22,428 nt of DNA from Flavobacteriales bacterium UBA958 (GTDB lineage: Bacteria > Bacteroidota > Bacteroidia > Flavobacteriales_D > Crocinitomicaceae). The position numbers and the translations under genes are program-made. The stretch is taken from assembly GCA_002293045.1 (NCBI GenBank), contig DBCM01000059.1, forward strand, positions 1-22,428, read 5' to 3'. The notes beneath the pieces were generated by a model that was given only the letters and a program-made list of their open reading frames with translations, was not told the origin of the DNA and did not search any database. Positions 1 through 6,854 of this stretch are shown in pieces (position 1 is the first letter of the stretch; each line of letters opens with the position of its first letter).

Positions 1-1043
1 GCTATTGAGCCCAATTCAGCCAAGGCGATGGCCAGAAAATCCATGGCCAAGGCCAAGGGTTGTCCATGAAAATTACCTGCAGAAACAATCTGATCCTCCT
101 CCGGAAACAAGGTGGGATTGTCGGTAACTGCATTTAATTCGTTCTCGAATGTCGTTTTAACAAAATTCAAGGTATCTAAGGATGCGCCATGAACTTGTGG
201 AATACAGCGAAACGAATATGGGTCTTGCACGTGGTTTTTAACCCGCGATGAATCCGTTAATAAGCTCCGCATGATGCCAGCGACCCCTATTTGTCCCGCT
301 TGCTTGCGTAATTCATTCACATTCGCCTGAAAAGGCTCTATCCTACCGTCATAGGCTTCCAAGGACAATGCTGCAATTTTCAGTCCTTCATAAAACAGAT
401 TAATCCCAGTACTGGCCGCATACGTACCGTAGGCATTCATAAACTGCGTACCATTCAGCAAAGCTAGGCCTTCCTTGGCCTGAAGGGATATCGGTTCCAA
501 TCCGTACTTACTGCGCAGTTCAGAACCAGGCATTAACGCGCCTTGAACGCGCAATTCTCCTTCTCCGATCAGAGGAAGACAAAGATGAGCTAGAGGTGCT
601 AAATCGCCTGAAGCACCAAGGCTCCCTTGTTCATAAACCACGGGTATTAAATCGTTATTATAAAAAAACAGCAGGCGTTCAACCGTTTGTAATTGCACCC
701 CAGAATACCCTTTAGAAAGCGCAATCGCCTTGAGTAATAGCATGCGTTTCACCAGATGAGTAGGAACCTCTGCGCCAACGCCACAAGCATGAGATCGAAT
801 TAAATTCACTTGAAGCTGATTCAAATCTTCGGCTGAAATCACCGTATTACACAGCGATCCAAACCCTGTATTTATTCCATAATGAATTGCTCCTTCTTCC
901 TTGAGTTTACTTTGCAAGAAAGTAAAACCTTTTTCGATGGATAAGATGGCTTGCGGACCTAGAACTACCTCGCTTGAACTGTTCAAAACCGCCTCTAACT
1001 CCTCCAGTGTTATCCACTGATTATTTACTGTAAATTGATCCAT
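1..1043 (-). CDS. hutH: Histidine ammonia-lyase, 3' end beyond the window
   Basis: Catalyses non-oxidative deamination of L-histidine to urocanate, the first step of histidine degradation, in the cytoplasm. The visible part is about 347 codons of a family normally near 500 residues, and it is open at the left edge. The Ala-Ser-Gly triad that cyclises into the MIO cofactor is at residues 144-146 within GSLGASGDLAPLAHL. The N-terminal YGINTGFGSL motif and the later RVKNHVQDPYSFRC and DNPTLF motifs are also typical. The ATG (1041-1043) shares one base with the hemB stop codon (TAATG), so translation is probably coupled to hemB. No other hut gene is visible; hutU, hutI or hutG could lie to the left. 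The family call is secure. The main alternative, a tyrosine or phenylalanine ammonia-lyase paralogue, is less likely but cannot be fully excluded without the C-terminus. Confidence 0.93.
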   Translation of the reverse strand, partial: MDQFTVNNQWITLEELEAVLNSSSEVVLGPQAILSIEKGFTFLQSKLKEEGAIHYGINTGFGSLCNTVISAEDLNQLQVNLIRSHACGVGAEVPTHLVKRMLLLKAIALSKGYSGVQLQTVERLLFFYNNDLIPVVYEQGSLGASGDLAPLAHLCLPLIGEGELRVQGALMPGSELRSKYGLEPISLQAKEGLALLNGTQFMNAYGTYAASTGINLFYEGLKIAALSLEAYDGRIEPFQANVNELRKQAGQIGVAGIMRSLLTDSSRVKNHVQDPYSFRCIPQVHGASLDTLNFVKTTFENELNAVTDNPTLFPEEDQIVSAGNFHGQPLALAMDFLAIALAELGSI

Positions 1044-2014
1044 TAGGTATTGGAAAAAGTTGCGAAATCTTTCGCAAAATAGGTCAGAATACCATCAGCC
1101 CCTGCCCTGCGCATACTGAGGAGTATTTCAGAAACAATAGCTTCATAATTAATCCAGCCCTTCTCTGCTGCAGCGTAAACCATGGCGCATTCACCACTCA
1201 CATTATAGGCAGTAATTGGAACAGTACTGTGTTCTTTCAGCAAGTGAATCACATCCAAGTAGGCCAAGGCGGGTTTTACCATGATAAAATCTGCCCCTTC
1301 TTCCATATCCAAGGAAGCTTCCAATAAGGCTTCTCGTTTATTTGCGGGATTCATTTGATACGTTTTTTTATCGCCTGACTTTGGTGCAGAATTCAAGGCA
1401 TCTCTGAAAGGACCATAAAACGCACTCGCATATTTCGCTGAATATGCCATGATGCTAACGTCTGTAAATCCCTCTAAATCTAAGACCTCTCGAATATACC
1501 CAACGCGCCCATCCATCATATCGCTTGGACCGATGATATCGATTCCGGCTTGCGCCTGGGCGATGCTCATTTTAGCTAAAATAGGCAGCGTTTCATCGTT
1601 TAAAATCTTCCCGTCCTGTACAAACCCATCGTGACCATCAGAGGAATAGGGATCCATGGCCACATCACTCATTAAGATTGCCTCTGGAAATCGTTCTTTA
1701 ATGGCACGAATCGCATGCAGATAAAAATTCTCGGCTGCGTAACTGTAGGTGGCCGTTTGATCTTTCAAATGATCTGAAACCGCTGGGAATAATACAAATT
1801 TATTTAACCCCAGAGATAGCGAGGATTCGATTTCCATTAACATCAAATCCAGGGACCACCGATAATTTCTTGGCAAGGAGGCTATTTCTTCTTTCACCTT
1901 GGTGCCGTCTGTCAAAAACATGGGATAAATCAAATGATCTACCGATAGAAAATTCTCTTGCACCATATCGCGTATGGCCGCATGTTTTCGATTTCTTCTT
2001 GGTCTATTCAGCAT
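1043..2014 (-). CDS. hemB: Delta-aminolevulinic acid dehydratase (porphobilinogen synthase)
   Basis: Condenses two 5-aminolevulinate molecules to porphobilinogen, an early step of heme and other tetrapyrrole synthesis, in the cytoplasm. The 323-residue length is normal. The two active-site lysines are visible: K194 in YSAKYASAFYGPF and the Schiff-base K247 in FIMVKPALAYLD. The conserved YQMNPANKREAL segment (219-230) and the PMF segment near the N-terminus also fit. The metal-site loop at residues 117-130 (DVAMDPYSSDGHDG) carries aspartates where the zinc enzymes have three cysteines, so this is the non-zinc, Mg/allosteric type. It lies 4 nt after fabG and overlaps hutH by one base, the middle gene of a likely three-gene transcript from the fabG promoter. 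Confidence 0.97.
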   Translation of the reverse strand: MLNRPRRNRKHAAIRDMVQENFLSVDHLIYPMFLTDGTKVKEEIASLPRNYRWSLDLMLMEIESSLSLGLNKFVLFPAVSDHLKDQTATYSYAAENFYLHAIRAIKERFPEAILMSDVAMDPYSSDGHDGFVQDGKILNDETLPILAKMSIAQAQAGIDIIGPSDMMDGRVGYIREVLDLEGFTDVSIMAYSAKYASAFYGPFRDALNSAPKSGDKKTYQMNPANKREALLEASLDMEEGADFIMVKPALAYLDVIHLLKEHSTVPITAYNVSGECAMVYAAAEKGWINYEAIVSEILLSMRRAGADGILTYFAKDFATFSNT

Positions 2015-2018
2015 GGGA

Positions 2019-2762
2019 TTACATTAACATACCCCCGCATACGTGGAGTGTTTGGCCGGTAATATATCCAGACATATCTGAAGCTAAGAAAACGGTGGCA
2101 TTGGCCACATCCTCTGGCTTTCCGCCTCTTTTCAAGGGGATTGCATTTCTCCATTGCTCAACAATAGCAGGATCTAAAACTTCCGTCATTTCAGTTTCAA
2201 TAAACCCAGGGGCAATGGCATTGCAACGGATATTTCTTGAGCCTAATTCGGCAGCAATGGATTTAGTAAAGCCAATTAATCCCGCTTTAGATGCTGCGTA
2301 ATTTGCTTGACCCGCATTTCCTTTTACGCCAACCACTGAACTCATATTTATAATAGACCCTGAACGTGCCTTTAGCATCGGTTTAATCACCGCTTTGGTT
2401 AAATTGAAGGCTGACTTCAGGTTCGTATTGATTACCTCGTCCCATTGCTCCTCCGACATACGCATCATGAGTGTATCGCGGGTAATTCCGGCATTATTCA
2501 CAAGAACGTCTACCGTTCCAAATTGTGCAACCACCTGATCAACCAGTTCGTGGGCTTGTTCGAAATTAGATGCATCGGATTTAAACCCAACAGCAACCCC
2601 TCCTTGTGCCGTTAGCTCCGCTTCCAGCGCACGTGCCTTTTCATCTGAAGAAAGGTAGGTGAAGGCAACCTTAGCCCCGTGATTAACACACGTTTGAGCA
2701 ATCGACTTTCCGATGCCTCTGGAGGCGCCGGTGATAATAACAACTTTATCTTTTAATAACAT
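2019..2762 (-). CDS. fabG: 3-oxoacyl-[acyl-carrier-protein] reductase
   Basis: NADPH-dependent reduction of 3-oxoacyl-ACP to 3-hydroxyacyl-ACP in the fatty-acid elongation cycle. At 247 residues it is a classical short-chain dehydrogenase of FabG length. The cofactor motif TGASRGIG is at 11-18, NNAG at 89-92, and the catalytic tetrad is N114, S142, Y155 and K159 (YAASK). PGFIETEM (185-192) and the C-terminal dimer-interface end HVCGGMLM are characteristic of FabG. It is the first gene of the fabG-hemB-hutH unit, with a Bacteroidetes -7 box 14 nt upstream. It is not beside fabD, fabH or acpP, so it could instead be a FabG-like paralogue acting on another acyl substrate. Confidence 0.9.
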   Translation of the reverse strand: MLLKDKVVIITGASRGIGKSIAQTCVNHGAKVAFTYLSSDEKARALEAELTAQGGVAVGFKSDASNFEQAHELVDQVVAQFGTVDVLVNNAGITRDTLMMRMSEEQWDEVINTNLKSAFNLTKAVIKPMLKARSGSIINMSSVVGVKGNAGQANYAASKAGLIGFTKSIAAELGSRNIRCNAIAPGFIETEMTEVLDPAIVEQWRNAIPLKRGGKPEDVANATVFLASDMSGYITGQTLHVCGGMLM

Positions 2763-2776
2763 AGTTCAATTTTTTC

Positions 2777-2784
2777 CAAAGATA
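2777..2784 (-). promoter_or_regulatory. Bacteroidetes -7 box upstream of fabG
   Basis: TATCTTTG on the minus strand matches the TAnnTTTG consensus exactly and lies 14 nt upstream of the fabG ATG. No convincing -33 TTTG is present at the usual spacing. It probably drives fabG-hemB-hutH and faces the cysC promoter about 40 nt away in a divergent intergenic region. Confidence 0.6.
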
Positions 2785-2823
2785 ATCAAAGTGTCACACA
2801 TGGGAATACTTTACAAAAGTTCA

Positions 2824-2831
2824 TACCTTTG
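2824..2831 (+). promoter_or_regulatory. Bacteroidetes -7 box immediately upstream of cysC
   Basis: TACCTTTG matches TAnnTTTG exactly, with the last base 6 nt before the ATG at 2838. Transcription would start at or within a few bases of the start codon. This also argues against the TTG at 2829 as the start, because it lies inside the box. No clear -33 element is seen. Confidence 0.6.
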
Positions 2832-2837
2832 AGATGC

Positions 2838-3368
2838 ATGCAACACGGATTCACGTTTTGGTTTACCGGATTATCTGGCGCTGGAAAAACAACCCTATCC
2901 AAGTCCTTAGCTGAAGAATTTCTAAGGGAGGGAAAAAACGTCGTTGTTTTAGATGGAGATGAATTGAGAAGTACCCTCTCGAAAGACCTTGGATTCAGCG
3001 AAGAAGACCGAATAGAACAAAATCGTAGGGCCGCTAATATAGCCAGCATACTCAACGACCAAGGAATCCATGTGATGGCTGCGCTTATTTCACCCACGCA
3101 TGAAATTCAAACCCTCATCAAAGACATCATTGGAGTTAATCGATGTTTTTTGATTCATGTGGACTGTTCAATTGAAGGCTGTCAACAACGTGATGTAAAG
3201 CAGCTTTACGCTAACCGCATTAAACAGAACGAAGGAAATTTCACGGGGATACATCAGCCATATCAAGACCCCGTTAATCCTTGGTTGAAAATAAATACAG
3301 AATTCTCAACTTTTGAACAGTGCAAGGCTGAATTGCTTCAGGCTATTCGCGCTACATTCAATCAATAA
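2838..3368 (+). CDS. cysC: Adenylylsulfate (APS) kinase
   Basis: Phosphorylates adenosine 5'-phosphosulfate with ATP to give PAPS, used for sulfate reduction or as sulfate donor for sulfotransferases. With the ATG at 2838 the protein is 176 residues, close to other single-domain CysC proteins. Visible motifs are the P-loop GLSGAGKT (11-18), DGDELR (39-44), LGFSEEDR (51-58), CQQRDVKQLY (115-124) and the lid NFTGIHQPY (134-142). The usual SPFRxxR motif is SPTHEIQ here (85-91), so its arginine is replaced. The open frame extends 9 nt further up to a TTG, but that codon lies within the promoter box. No ATP sulfurylase (cysDN or sat) or PAPS reductase gene is in the window, so the rest of the pathway must be elsewhere. 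The next gene starts 15 nt downstream with its own -7 box. Confidence 0.92.
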   Translation: MQHGFTFWFTGLSGAGKTTLSKSLAEEFLREGKNVVVLDGDELRSTLSKDLGFSEEDRIEQNRRAANIASILNDQGIHVMAALISPTHEIQTLIKDIIGVNRCFLIHVDCSIEGCQQRDVKQLYANRIKQNEGNFTGIHQPYQDPVNPWLKINTEFSTFEQCKAELLQAIRATFNQ

Positions 3369-3371
3369 TTC

Positions 3372-3379
3372 TATTTTTG
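3372..3379 (+). promoter_or_regulatory. Bacteroidetes -7 box before the rhodanese gene
   Basis: TATTTTTG, an exact TAnnTTTG match, sits in the 15-nt gap between cysC and the rhodanese gene and ends 4 nt before the ATG. It predicts a separate, leaderless or nearly leaderless transcript for the downstream group. The local sequence is T-rich, which raises the chance of coincidence. Confidence 0.5.
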
Positions 3380-3383
3380 TTGA

Positions 3384-3698
3384 ATGAAATATTGGAATGC
3401 TAGACGATGTAAAGAACTCCTTGAAAAAGGAACTGTTCTTGCACTGGATATTCGTGAGCCGTATGAATATCAGCTTGTAAATTGTGGATTCAATAATGTT
3501 CCAATGGCAAGCTTAATCGAATTCCTTCGAGAAAAAGACCGAACCACCCCGTTGGTTTTGCTATGTCAATCTGGAAAAAGAGCTCAGGCTGCAGGAAATT
3601 TAATGGAAACCGAATTGGGTTTTTTAGAGGTAATAATTGTTGAACAAGGCCTACAGGGGTGGCAAATGGAAGTTGACCCTTCCTTAAAACTGGATTAA
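3384..3698 (+). CDS. Single-domain rhodanese-like protein
   Basis: Likely sulfurtransferase that carries sulfane sulfur as a cysteine persulfide. The 104 residues form one rhodanese domain. LDIREPYEY (21-29) matches the conserved DxRxxxEY element. The active-site loop is CQSGKR with Cys61 as the catalytic residue, and GLQGW (89-93) is the typical C-terminal motif. There is no signal peptide, so it is probably cytoplasmic, like GlpE or PspE-core proteins. It follows an APS kinase and precedes a DedA protein by one base, but the physiological acceptor cannot be deduced from this context. Confidence 0.88.
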   Translation: MKYWNARRCKELLEKGTVLALDIREPYEYQLVNCGFNNVPMASLIEFLREKDRTTPLVLLCQSGKRAQAAGNLMETELGFLEVIIVEQGLQGWQMEVDPSLKLD

Positions 3699-3699
3699 A

Positions 3700-4335
3700 A
3701 TGGTTGAAATTTTACAGCACCTTTTTGCCTTAGACATATCTTGGTTCGTACAAGAATTCGGTACGGCCATATACATTGTCTTGTTTTTGGTGATTTTCAT
3801 AGAAACAGGCCTAGTGGCATTTCCATTTTTACCCGGTGATTCCTTATTGTTCACCGCTGGATTGTTTTGTAAAAGTGGACAACTTGAACTCCTGCTGTTA
3901 CTTCCCCTGTTGTTTATTGCCGCGGTACTTGGAGACAATGTGAATTATTGGGTTGGTAGAACCGTTGGACTCAACGTATTTACTTATTCATTTCGAGGAA
4001 AACCCCTTGTTAAAAAAGCATACCTAGACAAGACGTCCCTATTTTTTGAAAAGCACGGAACAAAGGCAATAATTATGGCTCGTTTTGTTCCCTTTGTAAG
4101 GACCTTTGCCCCCTTTGCTGCAGGAGTCGCGGCAATGAAGTATCGAACTTTCGTGTTGTTTGATCTATTGGGTGGAGCCTTGTGGATCGGTTCTATGCTC
4201 TTAGCCGGATACATCCTCGGTGAGGTAACATGGATTCGAGAACATGTCGATTTAATGGCCATTGCGATTGTATTACTTTCTGTAAGCCCCTTGTTATTTG
4301 CGTTCTTAAAAAAACGATTCGGTTCTGCCTCATGA
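3700..4335 (+). CDS. DedA family membrane protein
   Basis: Integral inner-membrane protein of the DedA / SNARE-associated (PF09335) family. Some members recycle undecaprenyl phosphate or other polyprenyl and phospholipid carriers across the membrane. It has 211 residues with several hydrophobic spans. Family motifs are IETGLVAFPFLPGD (34-47; acidic E35 and D47), LGDNVNYWVGR (77-87), FFEKHG (115-120) and the basic motif RFVPFVRTFAPFAAG (128-142). It starts one base after the rhodanese stop. Its stop overlaps the next ATG (ATGA), so it is probably co-translated with the DUF2459-like gene. A link to murB two genes on, through lipid-carrier supply for the cell wall, is possible but is my inference. 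Confidence 0.9.
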   Translation: MVEILQHLFALDISWFVQEFGTAIYIVLFLVIFIETGLVAFPFLPGDSLLFTAGLFCKSGQLELLLLLPLLFIAAVLGDNVNYWVGRTVGLNVFTYSFRGKPLVKKAYLDKTSLFFEKHGTKAIIMARFVPFVRTFAPFAAGVAAMKYRTFVLFDLLGGALWIGSMLLAGYILGEVTWIREHVDLMAIAIVLLSVSPLLFAFLKKRFGSAS

Positions 4336-5015
4336 AAAAAGCGATTCGATACCTGAAACGTGGGGGGGCCGTCCTCGGGCTCATTATCTTGTCTTATTTT
4401 GCCCTTTGCGTAATCCTTGCGTTAATTCCAGTGGAAAAAGAACACACCAAAGCCCCCAAAACAGTAACGATTTATTTTATGCAATCTGGCGTTCATACGG
4501 ATTTTATTCTACCGGTGCACCACAAGATTCAACAATGGGATGCATTATTCCCCTATGAAAACAACAAAGTATACGATACAACCTTTCATTGGATAGGCAT
4601 CGGCATGGGAGACAAACGTTTTTTTCTTACCACCCCCACGTTTAACGACCTGACCTTCTCCACCGCCTTTCGAGGAGCCTTTGGCTTAAGCGGCGCTGCA
4701 ATACATGCCTATTATCACTACGAAATCCCTCATGATCGACCGGTAATTCGTTTGAAAATCACGGAGAACCAATATAACAGATTGTGCCGCTATATCAAGC
4801 AAACCCTGCGCTTCAATAAGGGAAAACCGATATTATTAGAATCCAAGGTAGAAGGGACAACCTTTGATTACGACCGATATTACGATGCCAAGGGAAACTA
4901 CAGCGTAGTGAATACCTGTAATTCCTGGATTAATGAAGGATTAAAAGTAAGCGGACAACGCGGGTGTTATTGGACCGCATTTGCAGGCGGTATTTTCTTT
5001 CAATATGGGAAATAG
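4332..5015 (+). CDS. DUF2459 / TIGR02117-like membrane-anchored protein
   Basis: Family with no firmly assigned activity. I place it with DUF2459 (TIGR02117, first noted near urease genes) from SGVHTDFILPV (52-62), FLTTPTFNDL (98-107) and the C-terminal NTCNSWINEGL (195-204) and WTAFAGG (214-220) blocks. His55 and Cys196 resemble the His/Cys arrangement of papain-like peptidase folds, but that is inference. One hydrophobic segment (about 12-32) anchors it, with the rest probably periplasmic. I chose the ATG at 4332 because it overlaps the DedA stop (ATGA) and starts just before the anchor; the open frame runs 102 nt further up only as a shadow inside dedA. The length is 227 residues. Its end overlaps the next ATG by 11 nt. 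Confidence 0.75.
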   Translation: MKKAIRYLKRGGAVLGLIILSYFALCVILALIPVEKEHTKAPKTVTIYFMQSGVHTDFILPVHHKIQQWDALFPYENNKVYDTTFHWIGIGMGDKRFFLTTPTFNDLTFSTAFRGAFGLSGAAIHAYYHYEIPHDRPVIRLKITENQYNRLCRYIKQTLRFNKGKPILLESKVEGTTFDYDRYYDAKGNYSVVNTCNSWINEGLKVSGQRGCYWTAFAGGIFFQYGK

Positions 5016-5823
5016 ACTGCTCTTTCTTTGTTTTTTAGTGATTTCATCCGTTTATGCCCAAGATCGCCTGATGATATTTGCCAATGGATACTTAGGTCCA
5101 TCTAAAGATCAGATCCCACGAGACAACGGAGTGAGCACGAAACGACAAAGCTATTGGTACCAATACGATGACACTATAATCAATCGGTTCATGCCCACGA
5201 AACCCATATATATTTCTGGTCATCATCCATTGAGTACCTCTCCTCACCGGAGTAAATTTCGATTTGCATGCTCCTATGCATTTACGCGGTTAATTTGGGT
5301 TCGAAGCAGCCGTGGCTTCGGGCTAAACACCAAGCCAAATCCAGAGGGATTCTTAACCCGCTATGAAAATGGAAAAATCTGCGGTAGAAACTTTTTACAA
5401 TTTGCACAGGACTCCTTGAAATCAAACCCAAGAAAAGATACCCTTGACTTTGTTTGTCATAGCATGGGTTATGCCTATGTTCTTGGATTTTTAACGCAAG
5501 TAGATACCATTTATAACCTGGGTAAAATTTTGATTATTGCCCCAGAATCCCCCGGCTTCATGGGATATGATTGGAATAAATTTCAGGAAGTATGGCAATA
5601 CGGAAGTAATTTAGGTGAAAAGAAAGCAGATGTAATTTGCATGCAAGACGGCATCGCACCCCAGGGGCCTGTTAAAAACCTAGAAACCCTGACCAGCGGA
5701 AAAGGAGGACGCGTATTTGTTCCAAAACACGCAAGCAGGGGATTTGTATATAGTCATCACTTAAACTGGTTTGATTGGTTTTACACCGTTCATCCGGGGG
5801 ATTATGGATTTTTCACCCGCTAA
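5005..5823 (+). CDS. Secreted serine-hydrolase-like protein (alpha/beta hydrolase fold suspected)
   Basis: Not recognised as a named family. The N-terminus (1-18, ending VYA before Gln19) is a signal peptide with the typical Ala-Gln cleavage site of Bacteroidetes. The chain has a nucleophile-elbow-like motif CHSMGYA (151-157), with Ser153 after the beta-strand-like TLDFV, and a late YSHHLNWF (249-256) that could supply the catalytic histidine. An esterase or lipase-like hydrolase is therefore plausible, but the first position of the elbow is Cys rather than Gly. The protein is 272 residues from the ATG at 5005, which overlaps the previous gene by 11 nt; the TTG at 4981 lies further inside that gene and gives a poorer signal peptide. 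It precedes murB, which has its own promoter box. Confidence 0.7.
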   Translation: MGNRLLFLCFLVISSVYAQDRLMIFANGYLGPSKDQIPRDNGVSTKRQSYWYQYDDTIINRFMPTKPIYISGHHPLSTSPHRSKFRFACSYAFTRLIWVRSSRGFGLNTKPNPEGFLTRYENGKICGRNFLQFAQDSLKSNPRKDTLDFVCHSMGYAYVLGFLTQVDTIYNLGKILIIAPESPGFMGYDWNKFQEVWQYGSNLGEKKADVICMQDGIAPQGPVKNLETLTSGKGGRVFVPKHASRGFVYSHHLNWFDWFYTVHPGDYGFFTR

Positions 5824-5838
5824 GTAACACTTTTTTGT

Positions 5839-5846
5839 TAGTTTTG
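5839..5846 (+). promoter_or_regulatory. Bacteroidetes -7 box 3 nt before murB
   Basis: TAGTTTTG matches TAnnTTTG exactly and ends only 3 nt before the murB ATG at 5850, in the 26-nt gap after the hydrolase gene. If used, the mRNA would begin at the start codon. A T-run just upstream weakens the case, and no -33 element is clear. Confidence 0.5.
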
Positions 5847-5849
5847 ACC

Positions 5850-6854
5850 ATGCAAAAAGGGATCTCTCTAAAGCCATACAACACCTTCGGAATTGATGTA
5901 AAAGCAGCGTCGTTTGCGTCATTTGACTCAATCGAGGAATTAATTATGCTACTCCCAAGTATAAAAACACAGGAAACCTTAATTTCCGGCGGCGGAAGCA
6001 ACATGTTATTCACTAAAGATTTCGAAGGCCTTTTTGTTCGAAATTGCATCAAAGGAATCAAGGAAATCGAACGTACTGAAACGCATGTGGTAATTGAAGC
6101 AGGCGCTGGCGAAGTTTGGCATGACTTCGTGATGTATTGCGTAGATCGTGGTTATGGTGGACTTGAAAATTTAAGTTTAATTCCGGGTTGTGTAGGTGCG
6201 TCACCCATGCAGAATATTGGGGCATATGGTGTAGAAATAAAAGACACCTTTGCTTATCTGGATGCCGTAGAAATTTCTACGGGTGAAGTAAAGCGATTTC
6301 ATCTAGCGGATTGTGCTTTTGGCTACAGGGAAAGTGTTTTTAAGCGTGAATTGAAAAATCAATATGTCATCTGTAATGTAGCGTTTACCTTATCCCTACA
6401 TCCCACCATGAATACGTCGTATGGTGTAATCGAGGCCGAACTGAAGCAAATGGGAATAACAACACCTCGCATCAAAGATGTTAGCAACGCCGTTATTCGT
6501 ATTCGTGAATCGAAGCTACCCGACCCAAAACAGCTCGGGAATGCAGGAAGTTTCTTCAAAAATCCGGTAGTTGCTGACGAGGTTCTTCAATCAATCCAAT
6601 CAACCTATGAGGGCGTTCCCTCCTATCCCGCCGGGGAAGGTCAGGTGAAATTAGCAGCGGGTTGGTTAATCGAACAAGCGAGTTGGAAAGGAAAACGATT
6701 TGGCAATGTGGGAGTGCATGAACTCCAGGCTCTTGTGTTAGTCAATTATGGTGGCGGCACTGGAAAGGAAATTTATGAGCTTTCGCAGCGCATCATTGAA
6801 GATATCCAAGAAAAATTTGGCGTTACGTTGGAACGTGAAGTAAATATCTATTAG
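5850..6854 (+). CDS. murB: UDP-N-acetylenolpyruvoylglucosamine reductase
   Basis: FAD- and NADPH-dependent reduction of UDP-GlcNAc-enolpyruvate to UDP-MurNAc, the second committed step of peptidoglycan precursor synthesis in the cytoplasm. At 334 residues it is of normal length. FAD-binding motifs NTFGID (11-16) and GGGSN (47-51) are followed by GYGGLENLSLIPG (101-113) and the QNIGAYGVEI block (121-130). The proton-donor serine is S234 in NAGSFFKNP, and the catalytic glutamate near the C-terminus is E330 in LEREV. It is the longer E. coli-like type I form. I chose the ATG at 5850 because the 75 nt of extra open frame upstream lies in the previous gene. Its TAG overlaps the stop of the convergent LolA-like gene by 4 nt. 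Confidence 0.96.
   Translation: MQKGISLKPYNTFGIDVKAASFASFDSIEELIMLLPSIKTQETLISGGGSNMLFTKDFEGLFVRNCIKGIKEIERTETHVVIEAGAGEVWHDFVMYCVDRGYGGLENLSLIPGCVGASPMQNIGAYGVEIKDTFAYLDAVEISTGEVKRFHLADCAFGYRESVFKRELKNQYVICNVAFTLSLHPTMNTSYGVIEAELKQMGITTPRIKDVSNAVIRIRESKLPDPKQLGNAGSFFKNPVVADEVLQSIQSTYEGVPSYPAGEGQVKLAAGWLIEQASWKGKRFGNVGVHELQALVLVNYGGGTGKEIYELSQRIIEDIQEKFGVTLEREVNIY

Noticed and set aside
1870..2301. 143-residue plus-strand open frame
   Set aside because: It is antisense to hemB and fabG, has no family features, and both opposite genes are secure.
2829..2837. TTG start for cysC
   Set aside because: The codon is inside the TACCTTTG promoter box; the ATG at 2838 gives a standard CysC N-terminus.
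4230..4331. Upstream extension of the DUF2459-like frame by 34 codons
   Set aside because: It lies wholly inside dedA; the ATG at 4332 forms an ATGA overlap and starts just before the membrane anchor.
5775..5849. Upstream extension of the murB frame by 25 codons
   Set aside because: It overlaps the end of the hydrolase-like gene, and the promoter box at 5839-5846 supports the ATG at 5850.
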